The notes below the pieces were generated by a model. It was not told the DNA's origin, searched no databases, and saw nothing but the letters and a program-made list of their open reading frames with translations. A stretch of DNA of 64,000 bases from Verrucomicrobiota bacterium JB022 (lineage in GTDB: Bacteria > Verrucomicrobiota > Verrucomicrobiia > Opitutales > Oceanipulchritudinaceae), in assembly GCA_030673845.1 (NCBI GenBank), contig JAUTCQ010000003.1, positions 124,001 through 188,000 on the forward strand, written 5' to 3'. Shown piece after piece: positions 41,084 through 50,616 of the stretch (positions are counted from its first letter, which is position 1; each line of letters starts with the position of its first letter). A program made the translations under genes and the position numbers.

Positions 41084-41213
41084 CGAAAAAGAGATAAGAG
41101 ACGCTTCTCAAGTAGGATAGATACGCTGTTTCGACAAGCGCGAAGGGGGTGAAAACGTCGTGGGGAGTCGCTTTTACGCCTTACTGACGTTAGCATGCCT
41201 CTCAGGCCGCTAA

Positions 41214-41230
41214 AAGGTTGTCGCAACCTT
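41214..41230. repeat. Perfect hairpin upstream of tilS
   Basis: AAGGTTG-TCG-CAACCTT. It stands between the divergent PEP-CTERM and tilS genes, about 84 bases before the tilS ATG. No T-run follows on either strand, so an operator or RNA element is more likely than a terminator. Confidence 0.45.
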
Positions 41231-41313
41231 CCAGCCGGTGGGGCTCGACCTTTGCGCAAATTGTTCTACATTATGTAATCGTGCCCTCTACCCCTCTCTA
41301 TGACGACGAGCCG

Positions 41314-42801
41314 ATGGACGCGCTGGACTTTGATTGGTGCCAGGCGGCGGAGGCTTTGTTGCGGGAGGTGCCGGTGGGGCAATGGGAGCGGCAGGCGCTG
41401 GCTTGGCTCGAACCGCGTCAGGCCGAGCCCTGGGTTGTCGCATGCTCCGGCGGGGCCGATTCTATGGCGCTGCTGTTGCTCACGTGGGCGGCCTTCCCCG
41501 AGGCGCGCTCGCAGCTGATGGTCGTCAACTACAACCACGGGCTGCGACCGGAGGCGGAGGAGGAAACGATTTTCGTACGCGGGATCGGTGCGGCGCTCGG
41601 CATCAAGGCGCTGACCAACCAGGAGGTGCCGGTGTGGCCGGAGACGCCCTCCGAGGCCCAGTTGCGCAAGGTGCGGTTCGACTTCCTGCGCGCCATCGCC
41701 AACAGCCATGGGGCGACCAATATCCTGCAAGGGCACCAGGCCGACGACGTGCTCGAAAGCTTTTTGCTGCGGGCAGGGCGGGGGAGCAGCTTGCGCGCGC
41801 TGACCGGGCCGCGCCCGTTGGAGACTTTTGCCGAGCAGCCCGCCCATGTGCGCCCGTTGCTCACCGTGCCGCGCGAGCGCCTGCGCGAAGCCCTGCGCGC
41901 GCTCGACATTCCTTGGCGGGAAGACCAGAGCAACCGGGACGCTCGCTATCGCCGCAACCGCGTGCGCGAAGAAGTGATCCCCGTCTGGCGGCAGGCCTTG
42001 CCGCACGAGCCTTTGGCCGGGGTGCTGGCAATCCGTGAAGAGCTGGCCGACGCCGAAGCTGTCGTCGAAGCTGCCCTCGACGCGGTGCCGGTCGACTACG
42101 ATGCGCCGGAGCTGTGCGCGCGCGCCTTTTCGAGCCAGACGGCTCTGCGCCGTTGGGCGCTCCAACGCTGGCTGCACCGTCAGGATCTGGGGGAAACCGT
42201 CACCCGTGCTGCCCGGGCTCAACTCCTGGAGGCGTGGATCCGCCCGGTTGACCTGACGCTCAGTTTTGGCCCGACGGTGTTGAAGGCCGGGCACGGCAAG
42301 CTGACCCGCCTGACGCCTCGGCTGCCATGCCCTCCCGCTTCGCCCTTTGACGCTTGCCTGGCCAGTGGAGCCGTTTGCTTCCAGCCCGACGGCCGCGTCA
42401 CCGCCGTCCATGCGCAACGGGTGACGCCTCAACTGTGGGAGCGCTTCCGCCAACGTGGCGTTGAAGTGCAACGCGAAGCCTGGATCCGGGGTTTACCGGA
42501 TACTGTCGTCCAGGTGCGTAACTGGCAGCCCGGCGACGCCTACCGTCCGCTGGGCGCACCCGGGCGCAAAAAGCTGCAGGACTGGTTTACGGACCGCAAG
42601 ATCCCGGAGCGCGAGCGCCACCGCCTGCCTGTGTTTCTCAACGCGCAGAACGACCTCCTGTGGGTGCCCGGCCTTCCGCCGGCCCAGGTCGCCTGCCTGC
42701 AACCACAAGATGTTTGGGCTCTAAAATTGACTTACTGCCCAAGCTCAGCTGATTATAACCTATTTTCCCATGCCCGAGAATCCGAACAATCAACGGAATA
42801 A
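41314..42801 (+). CDS. tilS: tRNA(Ile)-lysidine synthase
   Basis: About 495 residues. Attaches lysine to C34 of the CAU-anticodon tRNA-Ile so that it reads AUA. The ATP pyrophosphatase loop SGGADS is at residues 45-50; VNYNHGLRPEAEEE, QGHQADDVLESFLLRAGRGSSL and RPLLTVPRERLREALRALDIPWREDQSN follow. The C-terminal LGAPGRKKLQDWFTDRKIPERERHRLPVF matches the tRNA-binding end of TilS. The ATG at 41314 is used; a GTG at 41281 is possible. Its last 32 bases overlap the start of ftsH in another frame, as in the common tilS-ftsH arrangement. Confidence 0.93.
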   Translation: MDALDFDWCQAAEALLREVPVGQWERQALAWLEPRQAEPWVVACSGGADSMALLLLTWAAFPEARSQLMVVNYNHGLRPEAEEETIFVRGIGAALGIKALTNQEVPVWPETPSEAQLRKVRFDFLRAIANSHGATNILQGHQADDVLESFLLRAGRGSSLRALTGPRPLETFAEQPAHVRPLLTVPRERLREALRALDIPWREDQSNRDARYRRNRVREEVIPVWRQALPHEPLAGVLAIREELADAEAVVEAALDAVPVDYDAPELCARAFSSQTALRRWALQRWLHRQDLGETVTRAARAQLLEAWIRPVDLTLSFGPTVLKAGHGKLTRLTPRLPCPPASPFDACLASGAVCFQPDGRVTAVHAQRVTPQLWERFRQRGVEVQREAWIRGLPDTVVQVRNWQPGDAYRPLGAPGRKKLQDWFTDRKIPERERHRLPVFLNAQNDLLWVPGLPPAQVACLQPQDVWALKLTYCPSSADYNLFSHARESEQSTE

Positions 42802-44767
42802 GCCACTGCGGGGTGGCGGACAGTTCAAGATGCTCACCATCTGGATGATGGTGATCGGGCTGATCGTGATCCTGCTGTACACCACCAGTCAACAGAAGTA
42901 CGTGGAGACCAAGACCTTGACGATAAATCAGGTCGTGGAAGCCGCTCGCCAGGAAAGCAGCCCCGTCAAATCGGGTGTGCTGCGCCCGGAGCCCTCCAAT
43001 GGTTACATGTGGCACGAGATCACCGGTACATGGGAGGAGGCTGGTCAAGACCCCCAACAGTTTCGCGCCACCGGCCAGTTGACGGAGAACAACCTCGCCG
43101 CCTTGCAGGCCACCAATCTCTTCAAGGAAGAAGCGCCCAACCACCTCTGGAGTTCGGTGCTCGGCTTCTTGCCCTTCCTGCTGATCTTCGCCCTTATCTA
43201 CATCTTCTTCGTCCGCCAGATCCGTCAGGCCGGGCGCGGAGCGATGAGCTTTGGCAAGAGCCGCGCCCGCATGCTCACCCGCGACCGTGAGAAGATCACG
43301 TTCAAGGACGTGGCAGGCTGCGACGAGGCCAAGGAAGAAGTGGCCGAGATCGTCGAATTCCTGAAAGACCCGAAGAAGTTCCAGCGCATTGGCGGTCGCA
43401 TCCCCAAGGGTGCCCTGCTGGTCGGCCCGCCCGGCACCGGCAAGACGCTGCTGGCCCGCGCCGTGGCCGGTGAAGCCGATGTGCCCTTCTTCAGCATCAG
43501 CGGTTCGGACTTTGTCGAAATGTTTGTCGGCGTGGGCGCGGCCCGCGTGCGCGACATGTTCGAGCAAGGTCGCAAGAATGCCCCCTGTATCATTTTCATC
43601 GACGAAATCGACGCCGTCGGTCGCCAACGCGGCGCCGGTCTCGGTGGCGGTAACGACGAGCGCGAGCAGACCCTGAACTCGCTGCTGGTCGAGATGGACG
43701 GCTTTGACGGCCACGAGGGCGTCATCATCATGGCCGCGACCAACCGCCCCGACGTGCTCGACAACGCGCTGATGCGCCCGGGCCGTTTCGACCGCCAGAT
43801 CGTGATCGACCTGCCGGACCTGACGGGCCGTGAGGAAATTCTTCGCGTGCACGCCAAGAAGATCAAGCTCTCCAGCTCGGTCAACCTGGCCGAAATCGCG
43901 CGCGGCACCCCCGGTTTCTCCGGCGCTGACCTCGCCAACCTGCTCAACGAGAGTGCCCTGTTGGCTGCCCGCCGCAACAAGAGCGAAGTCGACCGCCTCG
44001 ATATCGACGATGCGCGCGACAAGATCGCCTATGGCCGCGAGCGTCGCAAGCTGATGGACGACGAGGATAAGCGCATCACCGCCTACCACGAGGCCGGTCA
44101 CGCCCTCGTCCAGGCCCTGCTCGACGACCGCAAGCTCAAGCTGCACAAGGTCACGATCATCCCGCGCGGTCGCGCGCTCGGCCTCACCATCGCCACCCCG
44201 GTCAAGGACATCCTGGGCCTCTCCAAGCAGGAGCTGATCAACCAGATCTGCTTCGCCATGGGTGGCCGGATCGGTGAAGAGGTGGAAACGGGCGACTTCT
44301 CCAACGGCGCCGCCATGGACATCAAGCAGGCCACCAAGATCGCCCGCCACATGGTGTGCGACTGGGGCATGAGCGACCTTGGCCCCATCGCCTACGGCGA
44401 AAATCAGGACCAGGTGTTCCTCGCCCGCGAGATTACCCGCAACCAGAATTACAGCGAGGAGACCGCCAAGCGCATCGACGCCGCGATCGCCGAGATCATC
44501 AACGCGCAATTCGAGCGCGCCCGCGAGCTGATCTCGGCCAACAAGGAGGCGCTCGAAAAGGTGGCCGAAGCGCTGCTCAAATACGAGACGGTCGAAGCCG
44601 TGCACGTGCATGAGATCATCAAGTATGGTGAGATTCGCACGCCCGTGATGGCCCAGCACAACACGCCGCCGCCCAAGCAGGAAGAGCAGAAGAGCAAGCC
44701 GCCGAAGGCCAAGGAGACCGAAAAGGAAGATCCCGACCTGCCCGGTGCCGAGCCCGCGCTCGCCTAA
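42770..44767 (+). CDS. ftsH: ATP-dependent membrane zinc protease FtsH
   Basis: 665 residues. Two membrane helices (about 20-40 and 125-150) flank a periplasmic part; then the AAA+ ATPase with Walker A GPPGTGKT (219-226), Walker [12 protein letters not shown], the SRH region [20 protein letters not shown], and the zinc site HEAGH (440-444). FtsH hexamers degrade misfolded membrane proteins and regulatory proteins such as LpxC and sigma-32 in other bacteria. The Lys/Pro/Glu-rich tail is normal. Co-transcribed with tilS, ended by a strong terminator. Confidence 0.97.
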   Translation: MPENPNNQRNKPLRGGGQFKMLTIWMMVIGLIVILLYTTSQQKYVETKTLTINQVVEAARQESSPVKSGVLRPEPSNGYMWHEITGTWEEAGQDPQQFRATGQLTENNLAALQATNLFKEEAPNHLWSSVLGFLPFLLIFALIYIFFVRQIRQAGRGAMSFGKSRARMLTRDREKITFKDVAGCDEAKEEVAEIVEFLKDPKKFQRIGGRIPKGALLVGPPGTGKTLLARAVAGEADVPFFSISGSDFVEMFVGVGAARVRDMFEQGRKNAPCIIFIDEIDAVGRQRGAGLGGGNDEREQTLNSLLVEMDGFDGHEGVIIMAATNRPDVLDNALMRPGRFDRQIVIDLPDLTGREEILRVHAKKIKLSSSVNLAEIARGTPGFSGADLANLLNESALLAARRNKSEVDRLDIDDARDKIAYGRERRKLMDDEDKRITAYHEAGHALVQALLDDRKLKLHKVTIIPRGRALGLTIATPVKDILGLSKQELINQICFAMGGRIGEEVETGDFSNGAAMDIKQATKIARHMVCDWGMSDLGPIAYGENQDQVFLAREITRNQNYSEETAKRIDAAIAEIINAQFERARELISANKEALEKVAEALLKYETVEAVHVHEIIKYGEIRTPVMAQHNTPPPKQEEQKSKPPKAKETEKEDPDLPGAEPALA

Positions 44768-44786
44768 AACGCAGACTTTTTATTCC

Positions 44787-44820
44787 AGCCCGTCCCGCTT
44801 CTTGCGAGGCGGGCTTTTTT
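44787..44820 (+). terminator. Rho-independent terminator after ftsH
   Basis: AGCCCG-TCC-CGC and GCG-AGG-CGGGCT form an interrupted stem around TTCTT, followed by six T residues. It touches the stop of the convergent UbiB gene. Confidence 0.88.
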
Positions 44821-46465
44821 ATCGCCCGCGCAGGATGCCGATGACGATGTAGATGCCGAGGCCGAAGGAAAAGAGGTAGCCGAGCACGCCGAGCAGGGGG
44901 TAGCCGAATAGCTTGGGCTCTACGCCGGTGGTGATGACGAGCGAGCTACCGACGATCAGGGCGGCGATGATCACCGCGACCGAGAGGCGGTTGAAGGCGT
45001 GCCCGATCTGGTTGCCCAGTTGGTCGACGTGCTGGTGGTCGAGCTTCACCGCGAGGCGGCCGTCTTCGATCCGGTGGAGCAGGCGCTGGAGGTCGTTGGG
45101 TAGCTCTGCCACCGTACCCAGGCGCTCGCGAATCTCCGCCGCGCTATGCCGGAGGATCTTCCATGGGTTCCAGCGTTCCCAGGAGAGCTGCTGGATGTAA
45201 GGCTTGCCCACGCTGGCGAGGTTGAAGCCCGGGTCGATCTGCCGCGCCGACTGCTCGATCGAGATCACCGCGCGGGCCAGCAGCGTGTAATCGCGGGCCA
45301 CGTTGATGCCGTTGGAGCCGAAGATGTAGATCAGGTCGAAGATCAGGTGCCCCAGCTCCTGCATGCGGCTGAGCGTCTGCTGGTGCTTGAATAGCGCCGC
45401 CACCACCTGCTTTTCCATCCGCACGCGGTCGATTCGGTGCGTGCCGCGGCCCATTTGCACCGCGATCTGCGTTACCTTCTCCGCGTCCTGCTCCTGGCAG
45501 GCGGCAAAGAGGTCGATCAGGTGGTAACGCATCTGGCGGGTCAGTTGACCAGCCAAGCCCCAGTCGATAAAGCATAGACGGCCATCGGGTGTCACCAGCA
45601 GGTTGCCGGGGTGGGGGTCGCCGTGGAAAAAGCCCGTCACCGCGATCTGGGCAAAAAACGAACGCCCTCCGATTGTCGCCAGCTCATGCGCCTCCTCCGG
45701 CGGCAGGGCCGTCTCGCCAATCGGCGTGCCGGCGATCCATTCCATCACGATCACGCGCGCGCCGCTGTAGTCGCCGAACACCCGCGGGGCGAAGACGTGC
45801 TCCGGGTCGCGGTTCAGCTCGTTGAAAAGCGCGGCGTTGCGGGCCTCGCGGGTAAAGTCCAGCTCGTCGAGCAATGCCTGACGCAGTTGCGCGACCACTG
45901 TGGGCAGGTCGAAGGGGCGCAGGCGCATGAACGACTGGTGCATGCGCTCGGCAAACCACGCCATGATCTCGAAGTCGGCCGCCACCTCGTCATGCAGATC
46001 GGGCCGCTGGATCTTCACGGCCACCTCGACGCCTTCGGCGCGAAGCCGGGCGCGGTAGATCTGACCCAGCGAACCGGCGGCGACAGGCGTGCGGTTGAAT
46101 TCCGCGAACACCTGTTCCAGCGGCACCCCAAGGGTGTGTTCGAGCTGAGGCAAAAGACGCTCGAAGGGCAGGGGCGTCACGTTATCGCGCAACCGCTGGA
46201 ATTCTTCGATCAGCTCGCGCGGCAGCACGTCGGGCCGCGTGCTGAGTAGCTGGGCACCTTTGATAAAAGTGGGCCCCAGCTCTTCGGCGGCAAGGCGGAT
46301 GCGCTGCCAGAGCGTGTAAGGCCCCTTGACGGGCGGGGCAAGGCGACGCAACCAAGTAGCCGGAGCTTCGATACGCTCCAGTAACTCGTCGAATCGATAC
46401 TTGAGCAGGACGGCGACGATCTCGCGGACCCGCTCGATATCGCGCAGGAGGTGCAGCGAGGCCAA
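44819..46465 (-). CDS. ubiB: UbiB/ABC1/AarF-family protein kinase-like ATPase
   Basis: 548 residues. Atypical kinase fold: KGAQ-type motif in GPTFIKGAQLLSTRPDVLP, the Ala-rich loop AAGSLGQIYRA, EVAVKIQRP, the catalytic GFFHGDPHPGNLL and FIDWG. Two C-terminal membrane helices. In proteobacteria UbiB is required for ubiquinone synthesis and probably extracts precursors from the membrane; here the quinone type is unknown. It starts with TTG at 46465, since no ATG lies between the upstream stop and the conserved domain. Twelve bases after the phasin-like gene. Confidence 0.88.
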   Translation of the reverse strand: MASLHLLRDIERVREIVAVLLKYRFDELLERIEAPATWLRRLAPPVKGPYTLWQRIRLAAEELGPTFIKGAQLLSTRPDVLPRELIEEFQRLRDNVTPLPFERLLPQLEHTLGVPLEQVFAEFNRTPVAAGSLGQIYRARLRAEGVEVAVKIQRPDLHDEVAADFEIMAWFAERMHQSFMRLRPFDLPTVVAQLRQALLDELDFTREARNAALFNELNRDPEHVFAPRVFGDYSGARVIVMEWIAGTPIGETALPPEEAHELATIGGRSFFAQIAVTGFFHGDPHPGNLLVTPDGRLCFIDWGLAGQLTRQMRYHLIDLFAACQEQDAEKVTQIAVQMGRGTHRIDRVRMEKQVVAALFKHQQTLSRMQELGHLIFDLIYIFGSNGINVARDYTLLARAVISIEQSARQIDPGFNLASVGKPYIQQLSWERWNPWKILRHSAAEIRERLGTVAELPNDLQRLLHRIEDGRLAVKLDHQHVDQLGNQIGHAFNRLSVAVIIAALIVGSSLVITTGVEPKLFGYPLLGVLGYLFSFGLGIYIVIGILRGR

Positions 46466-46477
46466 GACCGTGCGGCC

Positions 46478-46903
46478 CTAGATCTTCGGATCGGTCCCGG
46501 CCACCGGCTTTTTCGGAGCGGCTTCCGGGTGGGGTTCGGAGGATGCACCCACGCCCGGCTCAGGGGCGGCGGAGGCGGCTCCCGTGGGCGGCACGGGGTT
46601 GTGGGCGGCGTGCACGGCCTGGCCCTCAAGGGCGGCGATGCGGGCCTCCAGCTTGTCGAGGTCGTATTGCGAAACCAGTTTCAGGCGCTTCACCATGTCG
46701 CGGAAAAACACGTCGGCTTGCGCGCGAGACTGTTCGTACTCGCCCTTGCTTTCGGTGAACATGTCGTCCATCGCGCGCTGTGCTTCTTCCGAAGACAGCT
46801 TACCGCGCTTGACGAGCTCGTTCATCATGTCTTCGACCTTTTCGGCCGTGACTACCGTCGCGCCGATCCCGGCCATTACCGTCTTGCGAAATAAATCCAA
46901 CAT
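46478..46903 (-). CDS. Phasin-like / PhaF-type helical protein
   Basis: 141 residues. The N-terminus (MLDLFRKTVMAGIGATVVTAEKVEDMMNELVKRGKLSSEEAQRAMDDM) matches the pattern of PHA-granule-associated regulators and similar phasin-like proteins, followed by a coiled coil LDKLEARIAALEGQ and a Pro/Ala-rich tail with PEAAPKKP. It probably sits on hydrophobic granules or the membrane. The gene is directly upstream of ubiB with a 12-base gap, suggesting that the two act together at a lipid surface. Confidence 0.75.
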   Translation of the reverse strand: MLDLFRKTVMAGIGATVVTAEKVEDMMNELVKRGKLSSEEAQRAMDDMFTESKGEYEQSRAQADVFFRDMVKRLKLVSQYDLDKLEARIAALEGQAVHAAHNPVPPTGAASAAPEPGVGASSEPHPEAAPKKPVAGTDPKI

Positions 46904-46948
46904 AGCGGAGATAATCTACGGTGAAGCTCGCAAAACAGCAACGACAAC

Positions 46949-46966
46949 CCGCGAATCGTTTCGCGG
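46949..46966. repeat. Perfect hairpin between the YdjC-like and phasin-like genes
   Basis: CCGCGAA-TCGT-TTCGCGG. It lies 31 bases after the stop of the gene at 46997 on the minus strand and 46 bases before the phasin-like ATG. No T-run follows, so it could be a factor-dependent stop or an operator. Confidence 0.4.
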
Positions 46967-46996
46967 AGAGGGAAGAGGTGGGGGCGATATCCGAGT

Positions 46997-47833
46997 CTAC
47001 CGCGATTGTTCGCTCTTTGCCTGCTGCACTGCGCGTAGTTCTCGATAGCTAATCCGGCGCACCCCGCGCTGATCGAGCAGGGCGGCTACGGTGGGATCGG
47101 TTAACGCTGCGGCATCGTGCACACGAATATCTGCGTGGTCGCGATCATAGCCGCGCAGTTCTTCCCCCTCCAAAACCGGATGGGCGAATAGTTCCGTCAC
47201 GCCGCAAGGTAACACCGGGCACTCTACCAGGATCACATCGCGCGTGCGGCGCGGCCAAGTGTAAATCAGGTGATCGACTGATAGAATTCCCCTCGCCTCT
47301 GCCATCTCACGGGCCGGAAAAGCCGGTTGCAGCGGGAGGCGAATCGGAACTTTGAGCTGCTCGGCAAGGTCCAGATAGATCGTAAATAGCTCTGGGCTGG
47401 CGTGCAGAACGTCCATGTGCGTGTCGATATGGGTGACATCGACGCCCCACGCCAAAGCTACATCGATCTGAGCATGACATTCTGCGCGGATGTCTTCGAT
47501 CTTCTGTTGACCAAGAGCAAGTGCAGTCGTTGCGGGGAGAAAGCCCCCGGTGTCGCTTAGTGACGCTGAACCGGTCAGGCTCCGCCAGCGATAGCCCGCG
47601 TATTCGCTGGTTAAGGTCAGGTGGACGCCAACCGGCAGGCCCTCGAACATCCTCGCCGCCTCGGCTGCCCAAGGGCAGGGAACCATGAGGGACGCGCTGG
47701 TGGCGATGCCGTAGGCCATGGCCCGCCACGCGGCAACGTTGGCGCTGTGGCTCGACCCTACATCATCACAGTTGACGATGAGAAGCCGAGCGTCGGGGGA
47801 GTATCCTAGCCGCTGGGCAAGCGAAAGCATCAT
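46997..47833 (-). CDS. ChbG/YdjC-family carbohydrate deacetylase
   Basis: About 278 residues. Metal-binding pattern of the family: VNCDDVGSSHSAN near the start, GVHLTLTSEY in the first third and HIDTHMDVLHASPEL in the middle. YdjC-like enzymes remove acetyl groups from chito-oligosaccharides and similar sugars in the cytoplasm. The ATG at 47833 is chosen over a TTG one codon earlier. Composition is slightly less GC-rich than around it. No sugar transporter is linked. Confidence 0.87.
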   Translation of the reverse strand: MMLSLAQRLGYSPDARLLIVNCDDVGSSHSANVAAWRAMAYGIATSASLMVPCPWAAEAARMFEGLPVGVHLTLTSEYAGYRWRSLTGSASLSDTGGFLPATTALALGQQKIEDIRAECHAQIDVALAWGVDVTHIDTHMDVLHASPELFTIYLDLAEQLKVPIRLPLQPAFPAREMAEARGILSVDHLIYTWPRRTRDVILVECPVLPCGVTELFAHPVLEGEELRGYDRDHADIRVHDAAALTDPTVAALLDQRGVRRISYRELRAVQQAKSEQSR

Positions 47834-47855
47834 CAATCCATTTGGATATATTTGA

Positions 47856-49013
47856 CTACGCGCCTCTCGCCAGGCTGAGGTCGTAGTCTTTCCAGACGGG
47901 CTCGTATCCTTGTTGGCGGATCATTTCGGCCACGACGTGGGGGGAGCGGGTGTCGGAGATGTGAAACTGCTCACCCTCCTGCGCGGCCTTGGTCTGTACC
48001 CATTGCTCTTCGTCGTACGTGCTGTAGCCGCCGGGCTCGGTGCTGCTGCCTGCGCTCATGTGCGTCACGCCCAGGCGCACGAGGCCATTACGCAAGGCCG
48101 GGTGCTCGCGCGTGCTCAGCGAGATGGCGGCGTGCGGCAGCAAGAGGCGGAAGGCGGCGATGGCCTGCACGAGGTCGCGGTCGAACATATGGAACTCCGG
48201 GTTGGGCGTCCACGTGCCCGCCGCCGGGCGCATCCGGGGCAGGGCCACGCTCAGTTGGGCGCGCCAGCAGTGGCGGAGCAGGTGCAGGCCGTGCGCGGCG
48301 GTCGCAAGGGCTTCATAGCGCCAGTTGTGCAGGCCGAAGAGCGGGCCGATGCCGACGCGCTTGAAGCCGGCTTCGTAGCCGCGTTCCGGCGTATCGAGGC
48401 GGAAATTGAAGTGCTTCTTGGGGCCGGCGGGGTGCAGGCTGGCGTAAGTCTCGGGATGGTAGCTCTCCTGATAGCAGATCAGGTTTTCCGCGCCCGCGTC
48501 GACGATGCTACGGTAGGCCTCCGTCTCCAGCGGCCCCAGTTCGATCCCGATGTTGGGCATGATGGGCAGCAGCTCACGGATCACTTCGGCGACGTAGCCG
48601 TTGGAGACATACTTCGGGTGCTCACCCGCCACGAGCAAGAGCGCGCGGAAGCCCTTGCGGGTCAGCTTGCGCGTCTCGTCGACCACCTGGGGCAGGGGCG
48701 TGGTGATGCGGGGGATCTGGTTGTGCCGCGAAAACCCGCAATACGTGCAAATGTTGATGCACTCGTTGGACAGGTAGAGCGGCGCAAACATCCGGATCGT
48801 CTTGCCGAAGTGCTTTTGCGTCAATCGCATGGAAGCACCGGCGAGGGCTTCGAGGTGCGGCTGTGCGGCCGGGGAGATGAGGGCGGCAAACTCGATGAGG
48901 TTCGTCGCCCGCCCGCGCGCGATCACGCGCTGCACGGTCTCCTCGGAGGTGTCGAGCGACTGCTGCACGAGCGCTTCGAGCGGCAAAGTGGGGAGGACGT
49001 CGGAAAATCGCAT
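47856..49013 (-). CDS. thiH: 2-iminoacetate synthase ThiH
   Basis: 385 residues, a radical SAM enzyme with the Fe-S motif C85xxxC89xxC92 in NECINICTYCGF. It splits tyrosine to give dehydroglycine for the thiazole of thiamine. Family marks include LTRKGFRALLLVAGEHPKYVSNGY, CYQESYHPETYASLHPAGPK and FKRVGIGPLFGLHNWRYEA. The pathway using ThiH rather than glycine oxidase ThiO fits anaerobic or facultative growth. thiG lies upstream on the same strand but 128 bases away, separated by a long palindrome; thiS and thiF are not in the window. Confidence 0.94.
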   Translation of the reverse strand: MRFSDVLPTLPLEALVQQSLDTSEETVQRVIARGRATNLIEFAALISPAAQPHLEALAGASMRLTQKHFGKTIRMFAPLYLSNECINICTYCGFSRHNQIPRITTPLPQVVDETRKLTRKGFRALLLVAGEHPKYVSNGYVAEVIRELLPIMPNIGIELGPLETEAYRSIVDAGAENLICYQESYHPETYASLHPAGPKKHFNFRLDTPERGYEAGFKRVGIGPLFGLHNWRYEALATAAHGLHLLRHCWRAQLSVALPRMRPAAGTWTPNPEFHMFDRDLVQAIAAFRLLLPHAAISLSTREHPALRNGLVRLGVTHMSAGSSTEPGGYSTYDEEQWVQTKAAQEGEQFHISDTRSPHVVAEMIRQQGYEPVWKDYDLSLARGA

Positions 49014-49028
49014 GGGGAAAGGAAAAAT

Positions 49029-49125
49029 GAACAGGAGTTAAAAAGAGTTAAAAAGAGTCAGAATTAGAGAGATCCTAAGATTCCAGTTTCTGAAAACTCC
49101 TTTTCACTCTTTTTAACTCCTGTTC
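49029..49125. repeat. 97-base imperfect palindrome between thiG and thiH
   Basis: Two 30-base arms (49029-49058 and 49096-49125) are reverse complements with two mismatches. Each arm contains AGGAGTTAAAAAGAGT. The centre is a 37-base spacer with a smaller AT-rich palindrome. The block is far richer in A and T than its surroundings. It could be a non-coding mobile or REP-like element, or a bidirectional regulatory hairpin. Confidence 0.85.
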
Positions 49126-49141
49126 CAAAGCATCTTCTATT

Positions 49142-49933
49142 TTAGCCCAGGAACGCCGTCAGCGGGCTGGTGGCTTCGGCTTTGGCGTGGGCGGTGGGGA
49201 GGCCGAGCTCGTAGGCGGTGCGGCCAGCCTGGACGGCGGCGGCGAAGGCGCGGGCCATCTGGGCGGGGTTCGAGGCGACGGCGATGGCGGTGTTGACGAG
49301 CACGGCGTCGGCCCCGAGTTCCATCGCCTGGGCTGCGTGGCTGGGGGCACCGATGCCGGCGTCGATCACCACGGGCACGCGGGCCTGCTCGATGATGATG
49401 CGTAGCTGGGCGACCGTTTCGAGGCCGCGGTTACTGCCGATGGGGGCGCCGAGCGGCATCACGGTGGCGCAGCCCACGTCTTGCAGGCGGGCGGCGAGGA
49501 CCGGGTCGGCATTGATGTAGGGCATCACCGTCCAGCCTTCGTTTACCAGCACCTCGGCGGCCTTGAGCGTCTCGATCGGGTCGGGCAGCAGGTAATTCGG
49601 GTCGGGGTGGATCTCGAGCTTCACCCACTTGGGCAGACCGGCGGCGGCGGCGAGGCGGGCAATGCGGATGGCTTCCTCCGCATTCATGGCGCCGGCGGTG
49701 TTGGGTAGCACCAGATAGCGGTCTTGCTCGAGGTAATCGAGGATGTCGGCAAACTCGTCGGGCCCCTGCAGGGCGGCACGCTTGAGCGCGACCGTTACGA
49801 GGCCGGTGCCACTGGCCGCGCAGGCTTCACGCATGAAGTCGCCGGAAGGAAATTTGCCAGTGCCGACGAAGAGGCGGGAGGTGAACTCGCGGTCGCCAAT
49901 TCGCAGCGGTTGCGTCGTCAACGCATCGATCAT
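49142..49933 (-). CDS. thiG: Thiazole synthase ThiG
   Basis: 263 residues. Builds the thiazole phosphate of thiamine from dehydroglycine, deoxyxylulose phosphate and ThiS thiocarboxylate. Recognised by [60 protein letters not shown] (Schiff-base Lys in VKLE), [13 protein letters not shown] and [31 protein letters not shown] hairpin lies 19 bases before its ATG. No TPP riboswitch is recognisable upstream. Confidence 0.95.
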   Translation of the reverse strand: MIDALTTQPLRIGDREFTSRLFVGTGKFPSGDFMREACAASGTGLVTVALKRAALQGPDEFADILDYLEQDRYLVLPNTAGAMNAEEAIRIARLAAAAGLPKWVKLEIHPDPNYLLPDPIETLKAAEVLVNEGWTVMPYINADPVLAARLQDVGCATVMPLGAPIGSNRGLETVAQLRIIIEQARVPVVIDAGIGAPSHAAQAMELGADAVLVNTAIAVASNPAQMARAFAAAVQAGRTAYELGLPTAHAKAEATSPLTAFLG

Positions 49934-49951
49934 ATCCCGCTAGTCAATCAC

Positions 49952-49979
49952 GCCCGCCCCGGTTTTGGCAAGGGCGGGC
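49952..49979 (-). promoter_or_regulatory. GC-rich hairpin just before thiG
   Basis: An 8-bp perfect stem, GCCCGCCC/GGGCGGGC, with a 12-base loop. It sits between the stop at 50016 and the thiG ATG at 49933. There is no T-run on the minus strand; it may be a factor-assisted terminator or a leader structure. Confidence 0.4.
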
Positions 49980-50015
49980 AGCGGTCAATTGATGGCGAGG
50001 CAGGAGGGTGGGGCG

Positions 50016-50492
50016 CTAAAACGCTTCCACGTCGGCATTCGCCTTCTTCTTGATCTCGTCGAACGGGATATCGTTGTTCGTGCGCAAGAGGTAGACGGGC
50101 TCCTTCGTCTTGATCCACACCTGTTGCTCCTTGGAGAGGCGGGCGGGGACGGCTTCACAGGCTTCGGCGATCGTCTTTACCGGCATGCGGCGACCCTTGG
50201 GGGTCGTATTGAACTCGTAGGCGGCGCGCACCACGCGTTCTTCGGCCGAGAGCGGCGTGTCGTCTTCAGGGATCTGGACGATCCAGCCGGTGAAGTCCTT
50301 GCCCTCCAGCTCACCGTTGGGGTCGGACACGATCACGACAAACTGCTTCTTCACCCGTTCCGTCGGCGGTTTCTCGGCATCCATCAGCTTCATCTCTTCT
50401 TCAATGTCGCCAATGATCGAGTCCACGCGGCGGGCTTCGATTTCGTTGCGCTGCAAGATATGTTTGACCAGGTCGAGGTCTACTTTCGCCAT
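50016..50492 (-). CDS. Conserved-looking hypothetical protein, 158 aa
   Basis: From the ATG at 50492: MAKVDLDLVKHILQRNEIEARRV. The body includes IIGDIEEEMKLMDAEK, KKQFVVIVSDPNGELEGKDFTGWIVQIPEDD and RVVRAAYEFNTTPKGRRMPVKTIAEACEAVP. No signal peptide, no membrane segment; a small soluble alpha/beta protein. I do not recognise the family. A longer frame reaches 50657 but runs through unlikely sequence. The upstream neighbour on the same strand is an Fe-S carrier, 124 bases away, too far to imply coupling. Confidence 0.7.
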   Translation of the reverse strand: MAKVDLDLVKHILQRNEIEARRVDSIIGDIEEEMKLMDAEKPPTERVKKQFVVIVSDPNGELEGKDFTGWIVQIPEDDTPLSAEERVVRAAYEFNTTPKGRRMPVKTIAEACEAVPARLSKEQQVWIKTKEPVYLLRTNNDIPFDEIKKKANADVEAF

Positions 50493-50616
50493 GAGACTAC
50501 TGTGCGGTTCGGTGGGGAAGGGAAAAGCAAAAACTGGCGCCCGCCTCAAGAAGTAGGGTTGAGCGCGCCAGGATTGCAGGATGCAGGCATTAGTGAGGCT
50601 TTGATTGCAAAATACC

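Noticed and set aside
42638-44659. 673-codon minus-strand frame opposite ftsH
   Set aside because: Antisense shadow. FtsH motifs on the plus strand are unambiguous.
49021-49140. CRISPR-like array from the repeated GAGTTAAAAA units
   Set aside because: The units are arms of a palindrome, not regularly spaced repeats with unique spacers, and no cas genes are present.
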